In this document: positions 46,140-58,686 of the stretch, piece after piece | Layout of the letters: every line of letters starts with the position of its first letter | Position numbering within the stretch: the first letter of the stretch is position 1 | Source: Pseudomonas plecoglossicida NBRC 103162 = DSM 15088 | Lineage (GTDB): Bacteria > Pseudomonadota > Gammaproteobacteria > Pseudomonadales > Pseudomonadaceae | Direction of reading: 5' to 3' | NCBI RefSeq assembly: GCF_000730665.1 | Contig: NZ_BBIV01000006.1 | Span: 62,001-126,000 of the forward strand | Length of the DNA: 64,000 nucleotides | The notes under the pieces: model-generated | What the model saw: the letters and a program-made list of their open reading frames with translations, nothing else | What the model was told of the DNA's origin: nothing | The model's database searches: none | Made by a program: the position numbers and the translations under genes

Positions 46140-47438
46140 ATGCCTGAATCCCACTCCATCATCCTAGCCTTGGTTTCCTACCTCGAACACGATGCGCTGC
46201 CTACGATCGTGCTGGACACCGACTACAACATCCTCGCTGCCAATGCGGCCTACCGCCGGCTGTTCGGCCGTGATCAGCAAGCCCCACTGGGCGAGAAGTG
46301 CCATCGCGTCTCGCACCATTACGCCGTGCCCTGTGATCAGGCCGGTGAGCATTGCCCGATGCGCAAGGTATGGGACAGCAAGGTGCCGGAGCGTGTGCTG
46401 CACATCCATCACACGCCACGCGGCCCGGAGCACGTGGATGTGGAACTGCGCCCGATCCTCGACGAACAGGGTAGGGTGGTGGCCTTCGTCGAGCGCCTGA
46501 ACACTGTCACCCTGGCTTCGGCACAACCTCAGCAACAAGGTCTGGTGGGCAGGTCGCCCGCGTTCAAGGGGGCACTGGCCAGCCTGCAGCGTGCGGCCCC
46601 TGCGCAGATCCCGGTGTTGCTCCAGGGTGAATCGGGCACCGGCAAGGAATTGTTCGCCCGCGCGATCCACATGGGCAGCCCACGGGCCAACGGCCCGTTG
46701 GTGGTGGTCGACTGCACCGGCCTGACCGAATCGCTGTGCGAGAGCGAATTATTCGGTTACGAGAAAGGCGCCTTCACCGGCGCCAACCAGCGCAAGATCG
46801 GCCTCGCTGAAGCCGCCCATGGCGGCACATTGTTCCTCGACGAAATCGGTGAAGTGCCCTTGGCCATGCAGGTCAAACTGCTGCGCCTGATCGAGTCCGG
46901 CAGCTTCCGACCGGTAGGCAGCCTGCGCACCGTGCACTCGGACTTCCGCCTGGTATCGGCGACCCACAAGCCATTGAAGCAGATGGTGGCAGCGGGCACG
47001 TTTCGCGAAGACCTGTACTACCGGATCAGCGGCTTCCCGATCCGCTTGCCCGCATTGCGCGAGCGCGTGGAAGACTTGCCGTTGCTCGCCGAAAGTTTAT
47101 TGCAGCGCATGCCAGGCATGCCGGCACCCAGGTTGAGCCAGGAAGCACAGCAGCATCTTGAGCTGCATCCTTTCCCTGGCAATATCCGCGAGCTGCGCAA
47201 CATCCTGGAAAGGGCTCGCCTGTTTGCCGATGACGGGCTGATCCGGCCCGAGCATCTGCCTGAAGATCTAGGCCTGGAGCAAGCTCGCAGTCTTGTCAAA
47301 GGGCGAGGCCGCAACGACCTCGGTGCGCTGGCGCAGGCACTCGAACAATTCCAGGGGCCACGCAGTGAACTGGCTCGGCACCTCGGGATGAGTGAACGCA
47401 CCTTGTATCGCCGCCTGAAGGCGCTGGGCTTGTCGTAG
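46140..47438 (+). CDS. FisR-type sigma-54-dependent activator, sulfane-sulfur responsive
   Basis: Product of 432 residues in three parts: an N-terminal PAS-like sensory domain (residues 1-125), an AAA+ domain (134-360) with Walker A GESGTGKE at 163-170 and the sigma-54 loop [13 protein letters not shown], and a C-terminal Fis-like helix-turn-helix ([20 protein letters not shown]). The sensor carries Cys54, Cys65 and Cys72, the spacing of Cys53/64/71 that sense polysulfide in Cupriavidus FisR. It is divergent from the persulfide dioxygenase-sqr-tauE operon, its likely target. A bidirectional terminator follows at 47458. Confidence 0.9.
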   Translation: MPESHSIILALVSYLEHDALPTIVLDTDYNILAANAAYRRLFGRDQQAPLGEKCHRVSHHYAVPCDQAGEHCPMRKVWDSKVPERVLHIHHTPRGPEHVDVELRPILDEQGRVVAFVERLNTVTLASAQPQQQGLVGRSPAFKGALASLQRAAPAQIPVLLQGESGTGKELFARAIHMGSPRANGPLVVVDCTGLTESLCESELFGYEKGAFTGANQRKIGLAEAAHGGTLFLDEIGEVPLAMQVKLLRLIESGSFRPVGSLRTVHSDFRLVSATHKPLKQMVAAGTFREDLYYRISGFPIRLPALRERVEDLPLLAESLLQRMPGMPAPRLSQEAQQHLELHPFPGNIRELRNILERARLFADDGLIRPEHLPEDLGLEQARSLVKGRGRNDLGALAQALEQFQGPRSELARHLGMSERTLYRRLKALGLS

Positions 47439-47457
47439 CCCGTGTGGATCTGCAGCC

Positions 47458-47487
47458 AAAGAAAGCCCGCTTTCGCGGGCTTTCTTT
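47458..47487. terminator. Bidirectional intrinsic terminator
   Basis: AAAGAAAGCCCGC-TTTC-GCGGGCTTTCTTT, a perfect 13-bp stem with T-rich right arm and, on the other strand, the same. It lies between the convergent fisR-type gene (ends 47438) and gyrB (ends 47508). Confidence 0.9.
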
Positions 47488-47507
47488 CGAGCGGTTTCTA
47501 CACCTGA

Positions 47508-51036
<3,529 letters not shown>

Positions 51037-51049
51037 TTGGCCTGCTACG

Positions 51050-52153
51050 TTACAGGCGCATCGGCATGACTACGTAGGAAGAATCGTCATTGCCGGCTTC
51101 CTGCAGCAGCGCACTGCTGTTGGAGTCAGACAAGATCAGACGAACTTGCTCGGTAGTCATCACGCCCAGCACGTCCAGCAGGTAGCTGACGTTGAAGCCG
51201 ATCTCCAGCGAGCTACCTTCGTAGTCGACGCTGATTTCTTCTTCGGCTTCTTCCTGCTCAGGGTTGTTGGCCTGGATCTTCAGAAGGCCGGCAGACAATT
51301 GCAGGCGAATGCCGCGGTACTTTTCATTCGACAGAATCGCCGTTCGGCTAAACGCTTCGCGAAGCGCCTGACGATCTGCGACCACTACCTTGTCCCCACC
51401 TTTTGGCAGCACACGCTGATAGTCCGGGAATTTGCCATCAACAAGCTTGGAAGTGAAGGTGAACTCCCCAGTGGTAGCACGGATGTGGTGTTGACCCAGA
51501 ACGATGCTGACCTGCCCATCAGGCTCGTTCAACAAGCGCGCCAGCTCGAGGATGCCTTTGCGCGGAACGATCACCTGATGAAGGTTGGAATGATCGATAC
51601 TGTCATGCATGGAGCAAAGCGCCAGACGATGCCCATCGGTGGATACGGCGCAAATATGGTTCGTATCTACCTCTAGCAGCATACCGTTCAGGTAGTAACG
51701 AACATCCTGCTGGGCCATGGCGAAGCCGGTGCGCTCGATCAGGCGACGCAGCTTGCTCTGCTCCAGGTTGCAGGTGAGCGAGCCTGGGCCTTCTTCCACG
51801 GTCGGGAAGTCGTTCGCCGGCAGGGTCGACAGGGTGAAACGGCTGCGACCGGCCTTGACCAACAGCTTCTGCTCATCGACCTTGATGTCGATCAGAACGT
51901 CGTTCGGCAGGCTCTTGCAGATGTCCATCAGCTTGCGCGCCGGGACAGTGATCTCGCCAGGCTCGGCCGGCTCTTCCAGTTGCACGCGGCCTACCAGTTC
52001 GACTTCCAGATCGGTACCGGTCAACGACAGCTGCTGGCCTTGTACGACCAGCAGTACGTTGGACAGGACCGGCAAGGTCTGGCGGCGCTCGACGACACCG
52101 GCGACCAGTTGCAGGGGTTTCAACAGGGCTTCGCGTTGAATGGTGAAATGCAT
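51050..52153 (-). CDS. dnaN: DNA polymerase III sliding clamp (beta subunit)
   Basis: Ring-shaped dimer that holds DNA polymerase III on DNA. The 367-residue protein has the three repeated clamp domains (about 1-120, 128-245, 247-367), begins [17 protein letters not shown] and ends in the family tail [10 protein letters not shown]. It lies 40 bp after dnaA and 13 bp before recF, in the conserved cluster. Confidence 0.98.
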   Translation of the reverse strand: MHFTIQREALLKPLQLVAGVVERRQTLPVLSNVLLVVQGQQLSLTGTDLEVELVGRVQLEEPAEPGEITVPARKLMDICKSLPNDVLIDIKVDEQKLLVKAGRSRFTLSTLPANDFPTVEEGPGSLTCNLEQSKLRRLIERTGFAMAQQDVRYYLNGMLLEVDTNHICAVSTDGHRLALCSMHDSIDHSNLHQVIVPRKGILELARLLNEPDGQVSIVLGQHHIRATTGEFTFTSKLVDGKFPDYQRVLPKGGDKVVVADRQALREAFSRTAILSNEKYRGIRLQLSAGLLKIQANNPEQEEAEEEISVDYEGSSLEIGFNVSYLLDVLGVMTTEQVRLILSDSNSSALLQEAGNDDSSYVVMPMRL

Positions 52154-52193
52154 GGTCTAGTCCCTTGCCTTCAATTAGCTGGGCTGACGGCCA

Positions 52194-53729
52194 TCAGGTC
52201 GTCAGCGTGCGCAGCAGGTTCTTGTAGTCCTCGCGGATGTCCGCGTCGGATTCCTTCAATTCGTTGATCTTGCGGCAGGCGTGCAGCACGGTGGTGTGGT
52301 CACGGCCACCAAACATGTCGCCGATCTCCGGAAGACTGTGGTTGGTGAGCTCCTTGGACAACGCCATGGCCACCTGGCGTGGGCGCGCGACGGAACGCGA
52401 GCGACGCTTGGACAACAGATCGGCGATCTTGATCTTGTAGTACTCGGCCACGGTGCGCTGAATGTTATCCACACTGACCAGCTTGTCCTGCAGCGCCAAC
52501 AGGTCCTTCAGCGATTCACGAATCAGCTCGATGGTGATATCGCGGCCCATGAAGTGCGAGTGAGCGATCACACGCTTGAGCGCGCCTTCGAGTTCACGCA
52601 CGTTGGAGCGAATACGCTGGGCGATGAAGAACGCCGCGTCGTGTGGCAGTTCGACCTTGGCCTGGTCGGCCTTCTTCATCAGGATCGCGACACGGGTTTC
52701 CAGTTCCGGTGGCTCTACAGCCACAGTCAGGCCCCAGCCGAAGCGCGACTTCAGACGCTCTTCCAGGCCTTCGATTTCCTTGGGGTAGCGGTCGCTGGTG
52801 AGAATCACCTGCTGGCCACCTTCGAGCAAGGCGTTGAAGGTGTGGAAAAACTCCTCCTGCGAACGCTCCTTGCGGGCAAAGAACTGGATGTCGTCGATCA
52901 GCAAGGCGTCGACCGAGCGATAGAAGCGCTTGAACTCGTTGATCGCGTTGAGCTGCAGCGCCTTGACCATATCCGCCACGAAGCGCTCGGAATGCAGGTA
53001 GACCACCTTGGCATTCGGATTCTTCTTCAACAGATGGTTACCCACAGCATGCATCAAGTGAGTCTTGCCCAGGCCCACCCCGCCATAAAGGAAGAGCGGG
53101 TTGTAGCCATGCTTGGGATTATCGGCCACCTGCCAGGCAGCGGCGCGAGCCAACTGGTTCGACTTGCCTTCGACGAACGTCTCGAAGGTAAAGGTGCGGT
53201 TCAGGTAGCTGGTGTGCTTGAGCGCGCCTTCGACCTGGACGGTGCGCTGTTCGGTACGTCCGCTCGCGGTCGGCACCGGGTTGCTGTCTGCCATGGCATC
53301 GAAGCTTTCACGCGAAGACGGCTCGGGGCTGTCTTCGATCGAGACGGCCTCGACAACGGCAGCCGTGGCTGGCTCGACGAGCGCTGCGGCTGGCGCAGCA
53401 GCGGGTTGCGCATGGCTTTGTGCGAGAGACGCCGCCACTGCAGCACTGACCGGGGCGTTGGGGGCGGCCCGCGGTGCGGAGCTGCGACGGCTGCCTATCA
53501 ACAAGGAAAGGGCTGGCGCGATGCCGCTGCCGTTTTCACCCAATAGTTCGAGAAGGCGGCCGAGGTACTTTTCATTCACCCAATCGAGAACGAAACGGTT
53601 AGGCGCATAGACGCGCAACTCGTCGCCTTCGGCTTCGACCTGTAGCGGACGGATCCAGGTGTTGAATTGCTGGGCAGGCAGTTCATCGCGCAGAAGCTCC
53701 ACGCACTGCTGCCAAAGTTCCACTGACAC
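52194..53729 (-). CDS. dnaA: Chromosomal replication initiator DnaA
   Basis: Binds DnaA boxes and melts the origin. The 511-residue protein has domain I (1-85, [20 protein letters not shown]), a long flexible Ala/Pro-rich domain II (about 90-175), the AAA+ domain III with Walker [14 protein letters not shown] (about 207) and Walker B LLIDDIQF, and domain IV with the DnaA signature [11 protein letters not shown] near 485. The start is GTG at 53729 with GGGGA upstream. A perfect DnaA box lies within the gene at 52465 and several lie upstream. Confidence 0.97.
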   Translation of the reverse strand: MSVELWQQCVELLRDELPAQQFNTWIRPLQVEAEGDELRVYAPNRFVLDWVNEKYLGRLLELLGENGSGIAPALSLLIGSRRSSAPRAAPNAPVSAAVAASLAQSHAQPAAAPAAALVEPATAAVVEAVSIEDSPEPSSRESFDAMADSNPVPTASGRTEQRTVQVEGALKHTSYLNRTFTFETFVEGKSNQLARAAAWQVADNPKHGYNPLFLYGGVGLGKTHLMHAVGNHLLKKNPNAKVVYLHSERFVADMVKALQLNAINEFKRFYRSVDALLIDDIQFFARKERSQEEFFHTFNALLEGGQQVILTSDRYPKEIEGLEERLKSRFGWGLTVAVEPPELETRVAILMKKADQAKVELPHDAAFFIAQRIRSNVRELEGALKRVIAHSHFMGRDITIELIRESLKDLLALQDKLVSVDNIQRTVAEYYKIKIADLLSKRRSRSVARPRQVAMALSKELTNHSLPEIGDMFGGRDHTTVLHACRKINELKESDADIREDYKNLLRTLTT

Positions 53730-54222
53730 GGATATCCCCTGAGTTGAAAGCCGGATGAGGCAAAAACAAACCGCCATTGTACCGGTCGAGCGCTCAGTTA
53801 TCCACATGTGGAAACATTCTGAGCCATGCCAAATCAGCCATTTAGCGACCAAAACAGCTCGACATGACTACGAATAAGCCCTGTGGATAAGCGCACATGA
53901 GGGCTATGCACAACCCTGAGTTCAGATCTGTTGATAACTCACCTGTGGATAAGCATCGATTTGTTCCACAGGTTTTACCCACAGGCCACACAGACGCAGC
54001 ACCTGTTGTGGACAAGGTTTCAAAATTCTGTACAGCCCGTGAGTATTGGCCTGCAGAATGTTATCCACAGACACTTATCCACTTAAGAGTTATAAGTTCT
54101 TCAGAAAAGCTTTTTATATCTCTCTTCTTTTTTTTCATTCTGTCGTCCGTTTGTCCAGCCGATCGAGTGTCGACTGGACGAGAAGCCAGAGACGCCTTCC
54201 ATAAGGAAAGGCTGGTTGGAAA
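53730..54222. other. oriC: Chromosomal replication origin region (oriC), dnaA-rpmH
   Basis: No gene lies in this 493-bp gap. Perfect DnaA boxes (TTATCCACA or its complement) are at 53798-53806, 53882-53890, 53944-53952 and 54061-54069. Near matches are at 54007-54015 (TGTGGACAA) and 54076-54084 (TTATCCACT). A strongly AT-rich stretch from 54080 to 54140 (with TTTTTATATCTCTCTTCTTT) is the likely DNA-unwinding element. The dnaA-rpmH gap is the experimentally known functional origin in pseudomonads. A shorter related module lies between mnmE and mnmG. Confidence 0.9.
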
Positions 54223-54251
54223 TTGACCTATTGCCTTGCTTTCTCTAGAAT
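54223..54251 (+). promoter_or_regulatory. rpmH promoter (sigma-70)
   Basis: TTGACC (54223-54228), 17-bp spacer and TAGAAT (54246-54251), a strong sigma-70 match about 60 bp before the rpmH start codon. It should drive rpmH-rnpA and possibly yidD-yidC. It lies on the edge of the origin region, so transcription leaves the origin to the right. Confidence 0.8.
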
Positions 54252-54312
54252 CGCCGATCTCTTAAAAAGGGGGCCATCCCGGCCCGTTGTCGACAAACCC
54301 AGGTAACACGCC

Positions 54313-54447
54313 ATGAAACGTACTTTCCAACCAAGCACCATCAAGCGCGCTCGCACCCACGGCTTCCGTGCCCGTATGGCTACCAAGAACGGCCGCGCTG
54401 TTCTGTCGCGTCGTCGTGCCAAAGGCCGTAAGCGTCTGGCCATTTGA
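54313..54447 (+). CDS. rpmH: 50S ribosomal protein L34
   Basis: Product of 44 residues: [18 protein letters not shown] followed by [20 protein letters not shown] and RKRLAI, the standard, extremely basic L34 sequence of normal length. It is the first gene to the right of oriC, with its own strong promoter, followed after 13 bp by rnpA. Confidence 0.98.
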   Translation: MKRTFQPSTIKRARTHGFRARMATKNGRAVLSRRRAKGRKRLAI

Positions 54448-54460
54448 TTTTTCGGCACAG

Positions 54461-54865
54461 GTGGTGAGTCAGGACTTCAGTCGGGAAAAGCGACTGCTTA
54501 CACCCCGGCATTTCAAAGCGGTCTTCGACTCCCCAACCGGCAAGGTTCCAGGGAAAAACCTGCTGATCCTTGCTCGCGAGAACGGTCTCGATCATCCACG
54601 CCTCGGCCTGGTGATCGGCAAGAAGAGCGTCAAGCTTGCCGTTCAACGCAATCGCCTCAAGCGCTTGATGCGCGATTCCTTCCGTCTCAACCAGCAGATG
54701 CTCGCTGGCCTGGACATAGTGATCGTCGCGCGCAAGGGATTGGGTGAGATAGAAAACCCGGAATTGCACCAACACTTTGGCAAGCTCTGGAAACGCCTGG
54801 CTCGCAGCCGGCCCACTCCAGCGGCAAACGCCGATTCCGCAGGGGTAGACAGTCAAAATGCGTAA
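54461..54865 (+). CDS. rnpA: Ribonuclease P protein component
   Basis: Protein subunit that helps the catalytic RNA mature tRNA 5' ends. The 134-residue protein is basic with the RNase P motif [18 protein letters not shown] (about residue 63) and the preceding [11 protein letters not shown]. Two consecutive GTG codons, 54461 and 54464, can start it; the first gives [11 protein letters not shown], the N-terminus I recall for P. putida. Its end overlaps yidD by eight bases. Confidence 0.95.
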   Translation: MVSQDFSREKRLLTPRHFKAVFDSPTGKVPGKNLLILARENGLDHPRLGLVIGKKSVKLAVQRNRLKRLMRDSFRLNQQMLAGLDIVIVARKGLGEIENPELHQHFGKLWKRLARSRPTPAANADSAGVDSQNA

Positions 54866-55103
54866 ACTGGCACTCGTTCCGATCCAGTTTTACCGTTACG
54901 CCATTAGTCCTCTGATGGCCAGTCACTGTCGTTTCTACCCCACTTGCTCCTGTTACGCTTACGAAGCCATTGAGAACCATGGCCTCTTGCGTGGCGGGTG
55001 GCTAGCCGTTCGTCGCCTGGGGCGTTGTCATCCGTGGAACGACGGCGGTTTCGACCCCGTTCCCCCCGCTCCTTCCTCCCGAACTTCTTCGATAGCCGAG
55101 TAA
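54858..55103 (+). CDS. yidD: Membrane protein insertion efficiency factor YidD
   Basis: Product of 81 residues with the conserved Cys-rich core: [20 protein letters not shown], then [25 protein letters not shown]. It is a membrane-associated helper for YidC. The gene overlaps the rnpA end and lies two bases before yidC, so the three are translated together. C-terminal tail is variable. Confidence 0.95.
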   Translation: MRKLALVPIQFYRYAISPLMASHCRFYPTCSCYAYEAIENHGLLRGGWLAVRRLGRCHPWNDGGFDPVPPAPSSRTSSIAE

Positions 55104-55105
55104 TC

Positions 55106-56788
55106 ATGGATATTAAACGCACGATCCTGATCGTCGCCCTGGCAATCGTGTCCTATGTCATGGTCCTGAAGTGGAACGATGACTACGGTCAGGCTGCCTT
55201 GCCGACTCAGAATACTGCTGCCAGCACTGTTGCTCCGGGCTTGCCCGATGGCGTACCCGCCGCCAACAACGGCGCCAGCGCCGATGTACCGAGCGCCAAT
55301 GGTGAGTCGAGCCCTGCCGAACTGGCACCCGTTGCACTCAGCAAGGATCTGATTCGGGTCAAGACCGATGTCCTGGAACTGGCTATCGATCCAGTCGGTG
55401 GTGACATCGTTCAGCTGAACCTGCCGAAGTACCCACGCCGTCAGGACCATCCGGACATTCCGTTCCAGCTGTTCGACAACGGCGGCGAGCGTGTCTACCT
55501 GGCACAAAGCGGCCTGACCGGCGTCAACGGCCCGGATGCCCGCGCTGCAGGTCGTCCGCTGTATGCCACCGAACAGAAGAGCTACCAGATGGCCGACGGC
55601 CAGGAACAACTGGTGGTCGACCTGAAGTTCAGCGACAACGGCGTCAACTACATCAAGCGCTTCAGCTTCAAACGTGGCGAATACGACCTGAACGTCAGCT
55701 ACCTGATCGACAACCAGAGCGGTCAGGCCTGGAACGGCAACATGTTTGCCCAGCTCAAGCGTGACGCCAGCTCCGATCCGTCCTCCAGCACCGCCACCGG
55801 CACTGCCACCTACCTGGGTGCTGCGCTGTGGACACCTTCCGAGCCTTACAAGAAGGTCTCGATGAAGGACATGGACAAAGGTGCTTTGAAAGAAAATGTG
55901 TCCGGCGGCTGGGTTGCCTGGCTGCAGCACTACTTCGTGACCGCCTGGATTCCGGCCAAGTCGGACAACAACGTCATCCAGACTCGCAAGGACAGCCAGG
56001 GCAACTACATCATCGGCTACACCGGCCCGGCCCTGAGCGTACCTGCCGGCGGCAAGGTCGAAACCAGCGCCATGCTGTATGCCGGTCCGAAGATCCAGTC
56101 CAAGCTCAAGGAGTTGTCCCCAGGCCTGGAACTGACCGTCGACTACGGCTTCCTGTGGTTCATCGCCCAGCCGATCTTCTGGCTGCTGCAACATATCCAC
56201 AGCCTGCTGGGTAACTGGGGCTGGTCGATCATTGTCCTGACCATGCTGATCAAGGGCTTGTTCTTCCCGCTGTCGGCTGCCAGCTACCGCTCGATGGCGC
56301 GCATGCGCGCCGTGGCACCCAAGCTTGCCGCGCTGAAGGAGCGCTTCGGTGACGATCGCCAGAAGATGTCCCAGGCGATGATGGAGCTGTACAAGAAAGA
56401 GAAGATCAACCCGCTGGGTGGCTGCCTGCCGATCCTGGTGCAGATGCCGGTGTTCCTGGCCCTGTACTGGGTACTGCTGGAAAGCGTGGAAATGCGCCAG
56501 GCCCCGTGGATGCTGTGGATCACTGACCTGTCGATCAAGGATCCATTCTTCATCCTGCCGATCATCATGGGCGCCACCATGTTCATCCAGCAGCGCCTGA
56601 ACCCGACGCCGCCGGATCCGATGCAGGCCAAGGTGATGAAAATGATGCCGATCATCTTCACCTTCTTCTTCCTGTGGTTCCCGGCTGGTCTGGTGCTGTA
56701 CTGGGTTGTGAACAACTGCCTGTCGATCACTCAGCAGTGGTACATCACCCGCAGCATCGAAGCGGCCAGCAAAAAAGCTGCTGCTTGA
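55106..56788 (+). CDS. yidC: Membrane protein insertase YidC
   Basis: Inserts inner-membrane proteins alone or with SecYEG. The 560-residue protein has an N-terminal membrane anchor (residues 4-22), a large periplasmic beta-domain (about 40-355, with a Pro/Ala-rich start), then the conserved insertase core of five membrane helices (about 360-545), with ITVLTMLIKGLFFPL-like helix containing the hydrophilic-groove basic residue, and KMSQAMMELYKKEKINPLGGCLP. The ATG at 55106 is the family start. A strong terminator follows. Confidence 0.97.
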   Translation: MDIKRTILIVALAIVSYVMVLKWNDDYGQAALPTQNTAASTVAPGLPDGVPAANNGASADVPSANGESSPAELAPVALSKDLIRVKTDVLELAIDPVGGDIVQLNLPKYPRRQDHPDIPFQLFDNGGERVYLAQSGLTGVNGPDARAAGRPLYATEQKSYQMADGQEQLVVDLKFSDNGVNYIKRFSFKRGEYDLNVSYLIDNQSGQAWNGNMFAQLKRDASSDPSSSTATGTATYLGAALWTPSEPYKKVSMKDMDKGALKENVSGGWVAWLQHYFVTAWIPAKSDNNVIQTRKDSQGNYIIGYTGPALSVPAGGKVETSAMLYAGPKIQSKLKELSPGLELTVDYGFLWFIAQPIFWLLQHIHSLLGNWGWSIIVLTMLIKGLFFPLSAASYRSMARMRAVAPKLAALKERFGDDRQKMSQAMMELYKKEKINPLGGCLPILVQMPVFLALYWVLLESVEMRQAPWMLWITDLSIKDPFFILPIIMGATMFIQQRLNPTPPDPMQAKVMKMMPIIFTFFFLWFPAGLVLYWVVNNCLSITQQWYITRSIEAASKKAAA

Positions 56789-56813
56789 CGGGCTACTGCG
56801 CTAGCCTGTGAAT

Positions 56814-56839
56814 AAAAACGCCCCTTCGGGGGCGTTTTT
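56814..56839 (+). terminator. Intrinsic terminator after yidC
   Basis: AAAACGCCCC-TTCG-GGGGCGTTTTT, a perfect 10-bp stem with a TTCG tetraloop and T-run. It separates the rpmH-yidC transcript from mnmE. Confidence 0.92.
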
Positions 56840-56874
56840 GCTATCTGTCGTTTTTGTCGTAGAGGCTTTCGAGC

Positions 56875-58245
56875 ATGAACACTGTGCGTGAAACCATCAC
56901 CGCCATCGCTACCGCCCAGGGCCGCGGGGGCGTGGGCATTGTCCGTCTGTCCGGGCCACTGGCGGCCAAGGCCGGCCAACTCATCACCGGCCGTACCCTG
57001 ACGCCACGCCACGCCCATTACGGGCCGTTTCGCGACGAGGACGGCCTGGTGCTGGATGAAGGCATTGCGTTGTTCTTCCCGGGCCCCAACTCCTTCACCG
57101 GCGAAGATGTGCTCGAACTGCAGGGGCATGGCGGGCCAGTGGTCCTGGACATGCTGCTGCAGCGCTGTGTACAAGTCGGCTGCCGCCTGGCTCGCCCTGG
57201 CGAATTCAGCGAGCGCGCTTTCCTCAACGACAAGCTCGACCTGGCCCAGGCCGAAGCCATCGCCGATCTGATCGAAGCCAGCTCCAGCCAGGCCGCGCGC
57301 AATGCCCTGCGTTCGCTGCAGGGCGAATTTTCCAAGCGTGTGCACAGCCTCACCGAAGCCTTGATCGCCTTGCGCATCTACGTCGAGGCGGCGATCGACT
57401 TCCCGGAAGAAGAGATCGACTTCCTCGCCGATGGCCATGTCTTGTCCATGCTCGATGCGGTCCGTGGCGAGTTGTCCACAGTGCAGCGCGAAGCCGGGCA
57501 GGGCGCCTTGCTGCGTGACGGCATGACCGTGGTGATTGCCGGCCGACCAAATGCCGGCAAATCGAGCTTGCTGAACACGCTGGCGGGGCGTGACGCAGCG
57601 ATCGTTACCGATATCGCCGGTACCACCCGGGACATCCTGCGTGAACATATCCACATCGATGGCATGCCGCTGCACGTGGTCGATACCGCCGGCTTGCGGG
57701 ATACCGACGACCATGTGGAAAAAATCGGGGTGGAACGCGCGCTGAAGGCGATCGGCGAGGCCGATCGCGTGCTCTTGGTTGTTGATTCCACGGCATCCGA
57801 AGCCGGCGATCCATTCGCCTTGTGGCCCGAGTTTCTCGACCAGCGGCCGGATCCGGCCAAGGTCACCCTGATACGCAACAAGGCCGACCTCAGCGGCGAG
57901 CAGGTCGGCTTGGAAGAGTGCGAGGACGGTCACGTGACCATCACCCTGAGCGCCAAGGGCGATGATGAGGGGCTGCAGCTGCTGCGTGATCATCTCAAGG
58001 CCTGCATGGGTTACGAGCAGACGGCCGAGAGTGGCTTCAGCGCACGCCGGCGTCACCTGGATGCCCTGCGCCAGGCCAGTGCTCACTTGGAACACGGTCA
58101 CGCTCAACTGACGCTGGCTGGCGCTGGCGAGCTATTGGCCGAAGACCTGCGACAGGCACAGCAAGCCCTGGGTGAAATTACCGGTGCGTTCAGTTCTGAC
58201 GACCTGTTGGGCAGGATTTTCTCGAGTTTCTGCATCGGCAAGTAA
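56875..58245 (+). CDS. mnmE: tRNA uridine-5-carboxymethylaminomethyl(34) GTPase
   Basis: With MnmG it forms the tRNA wobble uridine-modifying complex. The 456-residue protein has the N-terminal folate-binding domain (1-118), a helical domain and an inserted G domain: G1 [12 protein letters not shown] (about 223), G3 DTAGLRD (about 268), G4 NKAD (about 337). It ends in the invariant CIGK, whose cysteine is needed for function. Partner mnmG follows after a 441-bp gap with an origin-like module. Confidence 0.97.
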   Translation: MNTVRETITAIATAQGRGGVGIVRLSGPLAAKAGQLITGRTLTPRHAHYGPFRDEDGLVLDEGIALFFPGPNSFTGEDVLELQGHGGPVVLDMLLQRCVQVGCRLARPGEFSERAFLNDKLDLAQAEAIADLIEASSSQAARNALRSLQGEFSKRVHSLTEALIALRIYVEAAIDFPEEEIDFLADGHVLSMLDAVRGELSTVQREAGQGALLRDGMTVVIAGRPNAGKSSLLNTLAGRDAAIVTDIAGTTRDILREHIHIDGMPLHVVDTAGLRDTDDHVEKIGVERALKAIGEADRVLLVVDSTASEAGDPFALWPEFLDQRPDPAKVTLIRNKADLSGEQVGLEECEDGHVTITLSAKGDDEGLQLLRDHLKACMGYEQTAESGFSARRRHLDALRQASAHLEHGHAQLTLAGAGELLAEDLRQAQQALGEITGAFSSDDLLGRIFSSFCIGK

Positions 58246-58264
58246 TCCACATACCTGCGACACC

Positions 58265-58297
58265 AAAGGCCGTTCCTCAGGGAGCGGCTTTTTTTTG
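58265..58297 (+). terminator. Intrinsic terminator after mnmE
   Basis: AAGGCCGTTCC-TCAG-GGAGCGGCTT followed by TTTTTT. A near-perfect stem of about 10 bp with a long T-run, 20 bp after the mnmE stop codon. Confidence 0.85.
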
Positions 58298-58610
58298 CCC
58301 GCAGGAGCCCTGTGGAAAACTCACCTTCAGCCCCGTTGATAAGCCGCCTTTTTTTCTGAGGACAAAACGGTCTGTGGGTAAACAGGCATTTAATCCACAG
58401 GCTAAAAGACGTTATCCAGAACCCTCAGGGCCACCCAACCACAGGGTTTAATTTTTCTCTACACCTCGTCAATAAAGGGATGCAGAACGTTATCCACAGA
58501 TTGGCATGGGCATAAGAATAAACATAAAAACAAAGCTTTTATAAATTTCTCTTCTTTGATTTCTGTTGTCTGCCACTCATCCACAGCCTGGTTAAAATTT
58601 GCGCAAAAGG
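58298..58610. other. Second origin-like module between mnmE and mnmG
   Basis: No gene here. A perfect DnaA box lies at 58490-58498, and near matches at 58391-58399 (TAATCCACA) and 58412-58420 (TTATCCAGA). The stretch 58482-58575 resembles the oriC right part at 54053-54150: GCAGAACGTTATCCACAGA against GCAGAATGTTATCCACAGA, then at almost the same spacing AAAGCTTTTATAAATTTCTC and CTTCTTT against AAAGCTTTTTATATC and TCTCTTCTTT. Both lie on the same strand. It may be a second unwinding region, a former origin or a DnaA-controlled promoter for mnmG. Confidence 0.7.
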
Positions 58611-58640
58611 TTCCTTTAGAGGGGGTGAAGTCCCTATACT
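58611..58640 (+). promoter_or_regulatory. Probable mnmG promoter
   Basis: TATACT at 58635-58640 is a good -10 element; TTCCTT at 58611-58616 with an 18-bp spacer is a modest -35. It lies about 40 bp before the mnmG start, just downstream of the DnaA-box-containing module, so DnaA could modulate it. Confidence 0.55.
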
Positions 58641-58686
58641 TGTCCGCTTACCTTCTCTATTCGCAAAAACAGGCACGAGGTGCGTG

